A stretch of DNA of 64,000 nucleotides from Azadirachta indica (Eukaryota; Streptophyta; Magnoliopsida; Sapindales; Meliaceae), in assembly GCA_022749755.1 (NCBI GenBank), contig CM040441.1:23003475-23067474 (forward strand). The letters are read 5' to 3'. Both the position numbers and the translations under genes were made by a program. Position 1 is the first letter of the stretch; each line of letters starts with the position of its first letter. Positions 1 through 10,696 of this stretch are shown piece by piece. The notes under the pieces are model-generated. The model had not been told where the DNA came from, searched no databases, and saw only the letters and a list, made by a program, of their open reading frames with translations.

Positions 1-363
1 ACTTTAAAAGACCTTATTTGCCAATTTGTAAAAAAATTGGATAGGAAGCCAATTCTTGACCCATAGAAGGCGTTTAAGCTATTACTGGATGTAAAATCAG
101 AGGAAGATGTGAGCCACAATCACAACTATCTGTAAATATTTACTTTTAGTTGCCATTGTTGAAATTTTTATGTTTTAGATTCCTATATTAGCCGTTATCT
201 TTGACATTTTTACATTTTTAAATTTTAACTTTTATGACAACAGCTGGCTTACCTCTATTGGTTTCATTAATACATTCTCTTTAAGTTGTATAAATGCAGG
301 ACCTCATTTCTTTATTTTCATACAAAATTTGAATTACTGACGAAGGTAAAAGACTGCAAAAGA

Positions 364-1007
364 ATGGAAGGAGCTTCTATTCATCAATTTACAACTATTT
401 GTGTTTTTTGTGGGTCAAGCTCCGGGAAAGGTGAAGAGTTTGTAAAAGCAGCAGACGATCTGGGTCGAGTTTTAGCTGAGCAAAAACTTAACCTACTATA
501 TAGAGGAGGTAGCCTTGGGTTAATGGGGTGTATGTCAATTGCCGAATATGTAGGAGGAAGTGGAGTCATAGATATCATACCAAAGGCTTTATCTGTAGAT
601 AACATAACCGGCAAAACAGTTGGAGAAGAACTAATGGTCTTAACAATGCATGAAAGAATTGCATTTTGATTCTGCAGATGCTTTTATTGCCTTACCATGT
701 GGTTTTGGGACCTTAGAGAAATTTTTCAAGTTGCATCTTGGGCACAACTCACCATTCACAAAAAACTCATAGGATTGTTAAATGTTAATGGTTTCTTTAA
801 CAAGTTATTGTCTTTTCTTGATCATGCTGTAGAACAGAATTTTATTTCACAGATGGCTCGTAAACTCCTCATTTCTACTCCAACTATTAATAACTTGATC
901 AATCAGTTGCAGAACTTTATCCATGAATCAGATCCAACGATGGCACGATTAGAATGGTCAAGTGAAAGCAGTAAAAAGAGAAAGCTGGATTTGTCGCTTC
1001 ATTTGTA
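364..1007 (+). pseudogene. LOG: LOG-family cytokinin riboside monophosphate phosphoribohydrolase, intron-less pseudogene
   Basis: LOG enzymes release active cytokinin bases from their riboside 5'-monophosphates in the cytosol. From the ATG at 364 (MEGASIHQF) the frame shows the Rossmann-type start ICVFCGSSSGK and a variant of the YGGGSxGLMG loop reading YRGGSLGLMG, and stops at 669. A second frame carries DAFIALPCGFGTLEK at about 673-720, the LOG PGGxGTxxE site with the first Gly changed to Cys. A third frame, from about 726 to 1007, gives ASWAQL, IGLLNVNGFF and FISQMARKLLISTP and ends KKRKLDLSLHL. Total length, about 214 codons, matches the family. Plant LOG genes normally have several introns; none is present here, so this looks like a reverse-transcribed copy. 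Two frameshifts, a small deletion near 655-675 and changed catalytic-loop residues make activity very unlikely. Confidence 0.88.
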
Positions 1008-1130
1008 ACTTTTCTTATCTCTTTTTTCTACTCATTGCATTTTGTTATTTTTGCTTAAATTTGTTTCAGGTTTTACTTGTGTTTCAATAACTACCATCTC
1101 AGGTAATGTTCTCTATACTGTACCTCTTTA

Positions 1131-1172
1131 CATTCAAACATTGGGGACAATGTTACAATCTGGTTGGGGGAG
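1131..1172 (+). other. Polypurine-tract region of an Athila/Tat-like LTR retrotransposon
   Basis: The string CATTGGGGACAATGTT followed by GGTTGGGGGAGTG matches the conserved stretch and polypurine tract found just before the 3' LTR of many plant Athila/Tat/Ogre-like elements. An LTR would begin with the TG at 1173. It lies 125 bp beyond the LOG pseudogene stop codon. The homology is recognised from memory of the motif, and no coding part of the element is visible. Confidence 0.5.
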
Positions 1173-1925
1173 TGTAGTTGACATAAGTAACCCTTTTTTT
1201 TTAATACACAACTAAAAATATATATATATATATTTTTAGATTCATAATTTGTAAGGATGGTAGAGCAAGGAGTAATCTTACTCCTAAGACATATCTTAGT
1301 AGATATGCATTATCATTTGTTTTGATTTTTGAATTTCATAACAAAGGATTTATCATTCACTTTCTTTTGAATTGATCAAATCTACAGACTCTCACATCAT
1401 CATCATATAACAAATTCTGCTTAAATACTCAATCAGTAAAATATTTATAAACCATCTTTCACACACACACTTTGATACATGATTGTGGATGATATATTAG
1501 AATTTTACAATATTTGAGCTTTTTTGTTTTGTCAAAGGTAGCAACTAAGGGTTAAAAAAAAAACTCCAAAAAAAAAAAAAGTAAAAATTCTACCAAAGCT
1601 TTTACTTAGTAACCGGGCTTCTTACCTAATTAACAGCAAATGTTCGCGTAAAACAGTAAAGTTTTGGTATGAATAAGTTCATAACTTTAATTCGAGTAAT
1701 TAAGCCCGTAGAGATGTTTTAACACCCAATACCCTAAGGCCAACTGGTCTGGGAGTTATTGGCCCAAAGCTCGCTACATGGGTTAGGTTATTCAAAAAAA
1801 AAAAAAAAAGAGATAGAATTAATTTTTGCCCAAATAAGTTTACCTTGACAAAATTTAGAACCAATATTATTTGATTCCAATTAAGTCCCATAATATATAT
1901 TAGTTATAAAAGCACAAAAAGAAGG
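1173..1925. other. AT-rich non-coding stretch, possible degraded LTR
   Basis: No gene is visible. The stretch holds a (TA)n run near 1208-1233, A-rich runs near 1554-1581 and 1793-1809, and no frame with family resemblance. Its left end could be an LTR starting TGTAGTTGAC at 1173, but I could not find the far LTR end. The A-rich run near 1570 is too far from the LOG remnant to be called its poly(A) tail with confidence. Confidence 0.35.
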
Positions 1926-3060
1926 TTTATTAATAATTTGACTGATGAGTATTTGGCAGTAGAACAGCTTCTGGTACAAGATCAATGCAATGTTGAATGT
2001 CTCTCATCGGAGGAAGTTCGGGCGGAATCTCCTCTGGAACAACATCATGAAACTCTTCAAGATGTTTCTTCATCTGTGATGGTTCATTGCCATCTTCATT
2101 TTCCTTTAATATAACTAGAACATAAACTTCATTACCTAAATTCAACTCCTTTTGACATTCTGATATGACAAGCAAATTGTTTCCCTCCCCTTTTACAGGT
2201 TTAGGAATATTTTCCATCTTCGACGAACTTAAAACTACCTTTGTTCCATTTTTGACAAAAATATAAGTGTTTTTATACCCATCATGTATAACCTTTCTAT
2301 CATATTGCTAAAGTCTTCCCAAAAGTAAATGACAAGCATCCATGGGCACAACATCACACGAAACTTCATCCATATATTTTTTTCCAATTGAAAACGAAAT
2401 AAGACAGCATTTTTTTACCTTTATCTCACTGCCCTTTCGAAGCCAAGAAAGTTTGTATGGTTGAGGATGTTGCTCAGTTTTAAGACACAACTTCTTTACC
2501 ATTTCAGTAGACACCACATTCTCAAAAGCTGCCTCCATCAATGATGACGTTACAAACCTTACCATTAGAAGTACATCTTGTGTGAAAAATATTCTTTTGC
2601 AACCAATCTTCTCCTTCAAATGCAACGCTTAAACTTCGCCGCATAACAAGGGACGTGCCATAATCAGCATATATAACATCATCTTTTTCTACATTTTTTG
2701 GAACTTTAGAATCCAATTGTGGACCTCCCTCAATTTCTTCATCAGCATCTTCTTCAATAAGTGTGATAATTTTGCGATTAGGATATTCGCAAGCAATATG
2801 CCCAACACCTTGACATTTGAAGCATCATTGAGAATTCGTGCTTGGTTGCTACTTAGAGCTAGTTCCCACATCATTTTTGGCAAGAATCTTGGTTCCTGAT
2901 TTCACGTTAGAAGTATTTTTAGAAATGAAGGTGTTCCCATGATTGGAAGTGATGTCTTTTAATTGCAATTCGAATCAGATCTTCATCATGATTCAAGTTT
3001 CGAATTCCATATGTCATTTGTACTAAGTTGCTGCTCAATCCCATTATCTATCTTAATCTT
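1926..3060 (-). pseudogene. Ty3/gypsy gag end, zinc knuckle, protease and start of reverse transcriptase (fragment)
   Basis: Read on the minus strand from 3060 downward, the order is gag C-terminus, a zinc knuckle CFKCQGVGHIACEYPN near 2770-2825 whose last Cys is Tyr, the aspartic protease start CNVIIDGGSFENV near 2520-2560, protease end DACHLLLGR near 2310, and the N-terminal reverse transcriptase leader IPPELPPMRDIQHCIDLVP near 1970-2040. The fragment stops there. Several frameshifts separate the pieces, including one inside the protease. It resembles family A elements elsewhere in the window but is more diverged. Confidence 0.85.
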
Positions 3061-3073
3061 ATTTATAAATATA

Positions 3074-3322
3074 TGTTATTTAGTTTGTTATGTGTTTGGG
3101 CTATTAATGTTAATTATTAAGCCCAAATTCGGTTTGTTTTAATTTAAATTAGAATAAGTTTAGTTTTTTGTAACCAAACACTCTATTGAGGGTTGCTAAT
3201 TTCTTATATCCTTATATATTCAGCCACATGCTCCCATAAAAATATGATTACTTTTTGAATGAAATAAAATAACTGAGAGTATTTCTCTTGTTTTGATTCT
3301 TGGTTGAATCAAAGTTCTTACA
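3074..3322 (+). mobile_element. Short LTR (about 249 bp) with degenerate tRNA-Met primer site
   Basis: The segment starts TGTTATTTAG and ends CTTACA, the usual TG...CA termini. It is followed at once by AATCAGAGC (3322-3330), which resembles the TGGTATCAGAGC primer-binding site of plant elements. It lies at the truncated gag edge of the preceding minus-strand fragment. No second LTR or coding region of this element was found, so it may be a solo LTR or a 5' remnant. Ends are inferred from motifs only. Confidence 0.42.
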
Positions 3323-3489
3323 ATCAGAGCTAATTGCTTTGAAGATATTTAATTCCAAAAGTTCTATTTCATAAGTTAAAATTGGGTCGCGGTCTTGGGT
3401 AAATCTGATTTAATTTTTCAAGAAGTTACACCCATGCATAAAGATATTGGGTCTCAAGTTTAATATACTCGGGGTTCATATAAAAATAC
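3323..3489. other. Non-coding stretch between LTR and dispersed repeat
   Basis: No gene or recognised motif is seen beyond the degenerate primer site at its left edge. It is AT-rich and may be leader sequence of the element whose LTR ends at 3322. Confidence 0.3.
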
Positions 3490-3800
3490 ATTGAATTTAA
3501 AATAAAATATTTAAAATTCGTGCATCCAAATTCTGCCTTGAAAATGAATATGTTGTGAAAAAATTGTCATAACTTTATTTAAAGAACTCCAATGTTAAAC
3601 CGTAAAATTCTATAGAAAGCTTACTTCTTCAACTTTCCAGTGGTACCATCTACTTTCTAAAATATTACTTTAGTGAATACTATTTAAATTTAGAAATTAT
3701 CCCTCTGACAGTGTCTTCACAACTTTGTAAATTAAAGTAATCATCTTGAACTTATTGGCACTTAAATTCTGCTCTTGATTTTTGAATACTCCTATGTCAG
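3490..3800 (-). repeat. Dispersed repeat, inverted copy of 14300-14620
   Basis: On the minus strand this reads CTGACATAGGAGTATTC and then TCAAGAGCAGAATTTAAG, and continues through TTATGACAATTTTTTC to near 3490. The same order with modest divergence appears on the plus strand from 14300. No coding frame is evident. It is probably non-coding sequence of an unidentified mobile element. Confidence 0.75.
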
Positions 3801-3939
3801 GTGAGACCATCATCAAATTAGTGTGAAACACGAGTCATAACAATCTGATTTAAGTGCAAACACTTGAGGGACTGTGAGAGAAATAAATTTCTTTAATTTA
3901 TAACAAGTTTTACAAGTTATACATAAGTAGTAAAGGAGA

Positions 3940-5453
3940 TCCACAAGAAGTTGATATGAAAATGCTCATAAAGGCTGTTAACGAAGAATTTAGAAAGTTG
4001 AATACTAAACTGGATGAATTGCAATCCCCATCCATATCTAAAACCACTAGAAGATGTGTGTTTGAGGAAAAAGAGGAAGACGACTCAAATTTGGAGGAAT
4101 CAAGTTCTAAATGAGGCAAGAAAGCCATTTAAAAAAGAGATAGTAATTTGGGTAGCATAAAAATAAAGATTCCAACCTTTCAAGAAAAAAAATGATTCCG
4201 AACTATACTTGGAGTGAGAAAGAAAGCTTGAACACATATTTGATTGCCATAATTACTCCGAGAAGAAGAAATAAAAACTAGCAACAATAGAGTTCACAGA
4301 TTATGCAAGCATATGGTAGGATCAATTGATGATCAATAGGCATAGGAATAGGGACACGCCAATCAGTCATGGGAAGAGATGAAAGTGGTACTGTGCAAGA
4401 GATGCAAGTTCTAATGCACAAGAGATTTGCATAGAAAGTTGCAAGGGCTGATTCATGGTTTCATGAGTGTAGAGGACTATTACAAGGAGATGGAGATAGC
4501 TATGATTAGAGCAAATGTAGAAGAAGATCGAGATGTAACAATGATACGAACCTCGCCAATAATGTGACGAAACCCAACATCGAATGTAGTAACGAAACTC
4601 AAGATTTTCCTAAGACGCAAGTTTATTAAGTTTTAACTCGATACCTATCTAGATAACAACTAAAAATATGCATTACTTAAACGACACACTAACAATCCTT
4701 ACGAAAATACTTAACAATTTAGATGATAAGTTTGGTTGTTTTGAATGCCACAAGAAATTAAATTTGAAGAGTTCAAGAACAAAACCTTGTAAAAAACACT
4801 CAAAATTACTTGTTTCATTTAAAAAATGAAAACCTTTTTATAGGCAAATACAAAAGGAAAATGTTAAAGGGTAGGCTAACAATTCTACCCAACAATTTAA
4901 CAAATTAAATACAAACTTTATGACTTTTAAAACTACAAATTTCAAACATGAAAACGTAAGCAATGACATCATATGTATATGACATAAGCAATGACGTTAT
5001 ACGTGTATGATGTAAGTGATTACATCATTTTAAGAATCTTAAAAATTACACAAGTGAACTATAATTTTTAAACATTTCCATATTAGTTTTCTTGAACTCC
5101 AATCGCTTGAATAATGTTCACTGAGCCTAATTTTTCAAGACGTGTATCTTAAATTGCATTTGAATTATACATCTTTTTAATTAGTTCATTTAAGACACTT
5201 TGTAATCGGTCCGCTCGGCATGCTTAACGAATCATATAAATGCTATAATTGAGTGTCTCCAGTCTTATGTGTGAGTTTCTCCTCTAGTTTGCGTGGTTAC
5301 ACAACTTCATTTGCATCAAACAATGCAACATGTGTTGGCAGCTTAAACAAAGAGATTGGTGATGTAATTGATTTACAACACTATGTGGAGATAGAGGAGC
5401 TATTGCACAAAGTAGTTAAAGTGGAAATGCAAATCAAATCAAAAAGGTTCTGA
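3940..5453 (+). pseudogene. Family C gag, split by a solo LTR
   Basis: This encodes remnants of the capsid polyprotein that would form the virus-like particle. Pieces visible are KMLIKAVNEEFRKLNTKLDEL (helical N-terminus), SIKIKIPTFQEK, IFDCHNYSEK, IEFTDYA with IWWDQL, and [19 protein letters not shown] up to the insertion. Downstream of the insertion the frame resumes as [20 protein letters not shown]. These match the Retrotrans_gag pattern. Several stops and frameshifts lie before the LTR insertion, and another follows the target site, so the gene is dead. Confidence 0.85.
4542..5318 (-). mobile_element. Family A solo LTR with perfect 5-bp target duplication
   Basis: The inverted LTR runs from TGATACGAAC at 4542 to TTTGCATCA at 5318 (777 bp). 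Exactly the same five bases, AACAA, lie on both sides (4537-4541 and 5319-5323). No internal element sequence is present, so it arose by LTR-LTR recombination after insertion. Its sense strand carries the same U3 with clustered TGACGT-like motifs as the other family A LTRs. Confidence 0.92.
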
Positions 5454-6358
5454 TCTAAATCAGTTTCTAGTTCTTCATGGAAATCTAATTAGAAGTACAA
5501 TCAAGCTATCTTAAAAACAAAAAAAGAAGGACAGTAAAAGGATTCTATTATTGTTTCTAAAGCTAAAATTGAAACTAAAACTTGTTTTAAATCATGTGAA
5601 GTTAAGTGTATAGGTACCAAGGGTTTAGGCATATTGCTTTTCAATGCCCAAACAAAAGAGTTATGATTGTGTTGGAGAATGGAAAAATAAAAAGTGCTAA
5701 CTTAAATGAGGATTGGAGAATTGTTTTAATGTTAAAGTTGAAGAATTGGAGAGCCCTAAGTATATAGCCTAAGGATAATGTTGATGAGGAGCAATGTGAG
5801 CATATTTTTCATACAAGACACCATATGAAGTATAAGGTATGTACTATGATCACTGATAGTGGAAGTTATACTAATGTTGCTAGTACTTTATTGGTAGATA
5901 AGCTGAATTTGCATACCATAAAGCATCATAAACTGTACAAATTATAATAGCTGAATGAATATAGAGAAGTTAGGTAACCAAGCAAGCTCTAGTTTCCTTT
6001 TCAATTGACAAGTACGAGGATGAGGTTCTATGTGATATGGCTCCAATGCATGCTGGTTATATATTGTTTGGCCGACTATGGCAGTTTAATCGAAAGGTTA
6101 CACATGATGGGTATAAAAATTGTTATTTTTTTGTAAAGAATAACCTAACTATTGTACTAACTCCTCTTAAACCTTTATAAGCTTATGAAGATCATATTAG
6201 GATAGCAGAAGAGTGCAAAATGAGGGAAGAACAAATGTGTGAGCAAGAGGAAAAGAAAAAGAAGGAAAGTGAACAAGCAAAAGTAAAGAAAGCAAGTGAA
6301 ATCGAGAGGAAAAGTGCAAGTGGAAAGAGTGAGGCCAATAGGAAAATAAGAGAGAAAA
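5454..6358 (+). pseudogene. Family C zinc knuckle and aspartic protease
   Basis: A zinc knuckle remnant reading RYQGFRHIAFQCPNKR lies near 5616-5660; the second Cys of the CCHC pattern is Tyr and the first lies across a frameshift. The protease follows near 5840-5935 with MITDSGSYTNVASTLL, which keeps the DSG active-site triad typical of retroelement proteases. The end of the domain and a lysine/glutamate-rich linker follow to about 6358. Stops and frame changes are frequent. Confidence 0.8.
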
Positions 6359-7889
6359 GTGTCAAAAAAAGGAGAGAAAACTAGGGGAATGAGTGTATTT
6401 GCTTGCAAAAATGAGGTTAAGAGTGTCATGATTACAAGGCAGCAACTACTTATACTTATGTTCAAGGATATTTACTTTTCGACTAATAACCTTAACCCGT
6501 CATTGCCTAATGCTGTTGTTTTTTTATTACAGGAGTTTGCAGACATATTCCCCAAGGAGATTCCCTATAGATTACCTCTCTTAAGAGGTATTGAGCATCA
6601 AATAGACTTCATACCCAGTTCCTCCATACCAAATCAACCTACTTATAGAGCTAATCCTGAGAAAACAAAATAGATACAAAGGCAAGTAGATGAGTTAGAG
6701 CAAAAGGGTTTTGTAAGGGAGAGTCTTAGCCCATGTTCAATTCCTGTCATTCCAAAGAAGGATGGAACGTGGCATATGTGTATGGATTGTCAAGCCATTA
6801 ATAAAATAACGGTTAAGTATAGACATCCTAACCCTAGATTAGATAATGTGTTTGATGAATTATATGGCTCTTGTTTGTTTTCTAAAATTGATTTAAAAAA
6901 TGGCTATCATCAAATTCACATGAAAAAAAGAGAGGAATGGAAGATAGCATTTAAAACTAAATATGGATTGTGTGAGTGGTTAGTAATGCATTTTGGTTTA
7001 ATTAATGTATCTAGTACATTCATAAGGTTAATGAATCATATCCTGCGTGCTTTTATAGTGAAATTTGCGGTAGTTTACTTTGTTAATATTTTAATTTATA
7101 GCAAAAATTTGGATGAACATGTGAAACACTTGCATGTTGTTTTTAATGTGTTAAGAGAGCATCAATTGTATCCTAATCTTAAGACGTGCAAGTTTTGCAT
7201 GGAATTTGTTGTGTTTTTTGGATATATTGTTAGTTTGTAAGGTATTAGTGTTGATATAGAGAAGGTTAAGGTAATAAGCAACTGGCCTACACCTAAGAAT
7301 GTAAACGAGGTAAGAAGTTTGCACGGATTAGTAAGATTCTATCAAGGATTTATTAGGGATTTTAGTTCTATTGCTACACCTTTGAATGAACTTGTTAAAA
7401 AGAATATTATTTTTAAGTGGGATGTTGTGCATGATCGGGCTTTCAAAACTTTGAAAGATAAGCTAACTAATACACCTTTGTTGTGTTTGTCTAATTTTGA
7501 TAAAGCTTTTGAGGTGGAATGTGATGCATCTGGAATTGGAATAAGGGTTGTTTTAACGCAAGATTTCAAAGCAATTGCTTATTTTAGTGAAAAGCTAAGT
7601 GGGGCAGCCTTGAATTATCCTACTTATAACAAGAAACTTTATGCATTAGTGAGAACTCTTCAAACATGGTAACATTACTTGTGGCCAAGGGAATTCATTA
7701 TTCATTTTGATCATGAGAGCTTAAAGTTCTTTAAATCCCAAGATAAGCTTAATAAAAGGCATGCTAAGTGGCTGGAGTTCATAGAAACATTTCCTTATGT
7801 GATTAGGTACAAACATGGAAAGGAAAATGTTGTTGTTGATGCATTATCTAGGAGGTACACATTATTTACATCTTCGCAAACCAACGAGG
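6359..7889 (+). pseudogene. Family C reverse transcriptase and RNase H
   Basis: The reverse transcriptase would copy element RNA and the RNase H degrade the RNA strand. In order: EFADIFPKEIP, PKKDGTWHMCMDCQAIN, catalytic motif [26 protein letters not shown], and VYFVNILIYS, where the usual YxDD reads YFVN, so two catalytic aspartates are lost. RNase H begins ECDASGIG and shows [12 protein letters not shown] and [12 protein letters not shown] near 7850. In-frame stops lie at 6670-6672, 7238-7240 and 7670-7672. The fragment is otherwise nearly full length. The last ~28 bases may belong to the adjoining LTR. Confidence 0.92.
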
Positions 7890-8705
7890 TGACAAAACCT
7901 AATACCAAACGTGACATTGAATCTTGCCAAGAATGTGACGAAACCCAAAACCAATATAATAATAAACTTTGTCAACAATGTAATAGAAACTTGACACCAA
8001 ATATAATACGAAACCCCAAGATTTTCATGAAACAAGTTTGTTGAGTCTCGACTCATTATCTAATAAGATAAAAATCAAGAACTACAGTTGTTTGATGACG
8101 CCACACCAAGAATCTCAAGAATAAGTAAAGAATTAAGATGATAAGTCTAGTTATTTAATGCCATAAGAATATAATTCTTGATAAGTTCACAAGTTCTTAA
8201 AAGAACTAAAGAAATAATTTATTTCTTATTGAAAATAATATTGAGAGTCAAGGTTCTGAATTCCAACATAATGTTAGCGCCATATAAATAGGCTAATAAA
8301 AATCTTAAATAAAATAAAAAATAGAAATCCAAAATTAAGTAGGAATAAAAAATCCTAACTTATATAAGAATAAAAATTCTAAATTAAAGAAAAAACTATA
8401 ATCCTAATCTAAGTAAGAAACATAAAAATAACAATTCTAAACAAATTAGGAAACTAATTCTAAATTAAATAAGGAATCTTCAAAAGCCCAAATTATCCAT
8501 GTGACATTAGAATTTAGTAGTGCAGAGATATTTTATTCCTCTTATTGCAATCAACTTGAATTCTTGTCACGCATTCAGCTCATCTCTTTTAATTTGGCCC
8601 ACTCGAAAAATTTAATGAATTATGTGAATGCTGCCATTAAGTCTTTCCAAGCCTATATGAGAGTTTTCCATCTTGTATGCATGGTTGATAGTTTTGTTCG
8701 CATCA
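7890..8705 (-). mobile_element. B-type LTR inserted in reverse between RNase H and integrase
   Basis: On the minus strand it starts TGATGCGAAC at 8705 and runs to ATTAGGTTTTGTCA at 7890; similarity to the copy at 16898-17587 may extend to about 7862. It contains a TATATAAA-like box and shares most of its length with the 16.9-kb copy in opposite orientation. Flanking five-base strings are CGAGG and CTTGG, which are not convincing duplicates, so the left edge is uncertain. Joining the flanks restores an approximate SSQT-LGFKLIKN pol sequence, which supports a real insertion. Confidence 0.7.
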
Positions 8706-9941
8706 CTTGGTTTTAAATTGATTAAGAACTTGTACGCTAATGATTTTGATTTCAACCAAGTGTGGAATGCATGTGAGAAGTGTGCATTTACTGATTTCTA
8801 TAGGCACAAAGGATTTTTGTTTAAGAAAGATAAATTGTGTGTGCCTATTTGTTCTATTCGTGAGTTACTTGTTAGAAAAACTCACGGAAGTGACTTGATG
8901 GAACACTTTAGTGTGCAAAAGACTTTAAATATATTGTATGTGCATTTTATTGGCCTAATATGAAGTATGATGTACAATTTATTTGTGATAAGTGCATTAC
9001 ATATAGGCAAGGAAAATCTAAAGTTAAACCGCATGGCTTGTATACCCCTTTACCAATGCCTACCCAAGCTTGAATTAATATTTTTATGGATTTTGTTTTA
9101 GGTTGACCAAGGTCTCAAAGTGGTAATGACAGAATATTTGTTGATGTTGATAAGTTTAGTAAAATGGCCCATTTTATTGCTTGTTCAAAAACCAATGATA
9201 CAGCACATGTTGTTGACTTATTCTTTAAAGAAGTTGTTTGTTTGCATGGTTTGCCTAAAACAATAGTTAGTGATAGAGATGTTAAGTTTTTAACTCATTT
9301 TTGATGCACTTTACGGAATAAAATAAAAACTAAACTTTTATTTTCTATTGTTGCACATCCGCAATGGATGGTCAAACTGAAGTAATTAATAGGACACTCA
9401 CTACTTTGTTACGTGCTATTATTGAAAAGAACTTAAAGCAATAAAAAAAGTACTTGCCACATATTGAGTTTGCATATAATAGTTCTGTTCATTCTACTAC
9501 TTCTTTTTCACCTTTTAAAATTGTTAATGCTTTAATCTTTTAACTCTTATGGATATTTTACCTTTGCCTACTAATAAAGACCATGCTAATTTTGATAGTT
9601 AGAAAAAGGTAGATTTTGTGAAGGATTTACCTGCCAAAGTTCAGGCTAACAAAGGAAGAATGAGCAATATACTAAACAAGCTAATAAGGGGTGTTTGAGG
9701 GTTCTTTTTGAACTTGGACATTGGGTTTGGATGCATATGTGTAAGGAGAGGTTTCCTACACAAAAAAAATTAAATTTGTAGCCTAAAGGAGATGGATCTT
9801 TTCAACTCTTGGAGAGAATCAATGATAACTAGATTTACCATATAACTATGGTAATGTTAGTGCGACTTTTAATGTTGTTGATTTATCTTTCTTTGATGTA
9901 GGCAATTCGAGGACGAATCCTTTTGAAGAGGGAGGAAATAA
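8706..9941 (+). pseudogene. Family C integrase and polyprotein C-terminus
   Basis: Integrase would insert the cDNA into the chromosome. The zinc-binding N-terminal domain begins GFKLIKNLYANDFDFNQVW and contains CDKCITYRQGKSK near 8986-9020. The core shows MDFVLG (first catalytic Asp), [15 protein letters not shown], then IVSDRDVKF (second Asp) near 9265, and QTEVINRTL across a frameshift near 9375 (catalytic Glu). The C-terminal part includes FELGHWVW, ERFPTQKKL and FNVVDLSFFD before the polypurine tract at 9925-9941. Multiple stops and frameshifts are present. Confidence 0.88.
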
Positions 9942-10696
9942 TGGAGATCGTGACGCTAGCCAAATAGTTCAAGCTAACATTTCCAAATATTTTCAAGATC
10001 CTTTGCAAAGAATCAGAGTTCCAATGACTAGAGCAAGGACAAAGAGGATGAAAAAGACTTGACAAGGCTTGATTATAGAAGTGCATGACAAAGAAGCTAT
10101 TCTATAAGATTCTAAGGCTATTCTAGAAGTTTCTAAAGTCTCATCAAAGATAATCACTTACCTTTATGTGCAAGAAGAAAAATAGCCGTGCGCTACTAAA
10201 TCCTAATACCACATAGGAAAATTAGGGCTTTAAAGATTCCTTATTTGTTTTAGATTATTTACTTTACATATAATTAATTTCTTAATTTGTTTAGGATTGT
10301 TATGCTTCTTAATTAGATTAGGATTTTAGTTTTCTCTTTTATTTGAGATTTCTATTCTCATTTATGTTAGGATTTTATTCTTATTTAGTTTTGAACTAAT
10401 GTTTTCATACCTATATAAAGGCTACTACTATGTAAATGAATAATCATCACATCATTAATAATATTGAGATATTTTGAGCAAGTGTAGCTTTGCCTTCTTG
10501 TGTTTTTGGTAGAATACAATATCCTAACTTATCAAAGGAGTGATCAACTTTTGTGGCGTTTTCAAGATTGGAATTTTAAAAATTTATTTTCTTAAGTTCT
10601 AATCTGATAATCTACAACTTATTTTTTGGTTCTTAGGATGCACATAACAATTGATTTAAGAGTTCGTAGAGCAAGTCGTCTAATGGGTTCTTATCA
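9942..10696 (+). mobile_element. Family C 3' LTR
   Basis: A purine-rich GAAGAGGGAGGAAATAA (9925-9941) immediately precedes TGGAGATCGTGACG, and the repeat ends TTCTTATCA at 10696, giving 755 bp with TG...CA termini. A TATA-like TATATAAAG lies at 10412-10420. A second, shorter copy is at 16281-16894. The following CTTACGGC is family A gag sequence, which marks the insertion target. Confidence 0.82.

Larger units (their letters stand above)
3801..10696 (+). mobile_element. Family C Ty3/gypsy element, 5'-truncated, with two LTR insertions
   Basis: The internal order is leader, gag, zinc knuckle, protease, reverse transcriptase, RNase H, integrase, polypurine tract and 3' LTR, all on the plus strand. 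This is the Ty3/gypsy (Metaviridae) order. No matching 5' LTR is visible at the left end. A family A solo LTR (4542-5318) splits gag, and an inverted B-type LTR (about 7862-8705) lies between RNase H and integrase. The 3' LTR ends at 10696 directly against a family A gag sequence, so C inserted into an older A element. All reading frames are broken. Confidence 0.85.

Noticed and set aside
1554..1581. A-rich run as the poly(A) tail of the LOG retrocopy
   Set aside because: It is about 550 bp beyond the stop codon, with a retroelement polypurine motif in between. The link is not supported.
2960..3060. Direct target duplication around the small LTR at 3074-3322
   Set aside because: No matching 5-bp strings were found at the inferred ends, so the LTR boundaries remain motif-based only.
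6175..6465. 96-codon minus-strand frame rich in Phe and Leu, resembling a membrane protein
   Set aside because: It is antisense to the charged linker of family C pol. It is a composition artefact.
8501..8716. 71-codon frame before the integrase
   Set aside because: It lies in the inverted B-type LTR and is not continuous with integrase.
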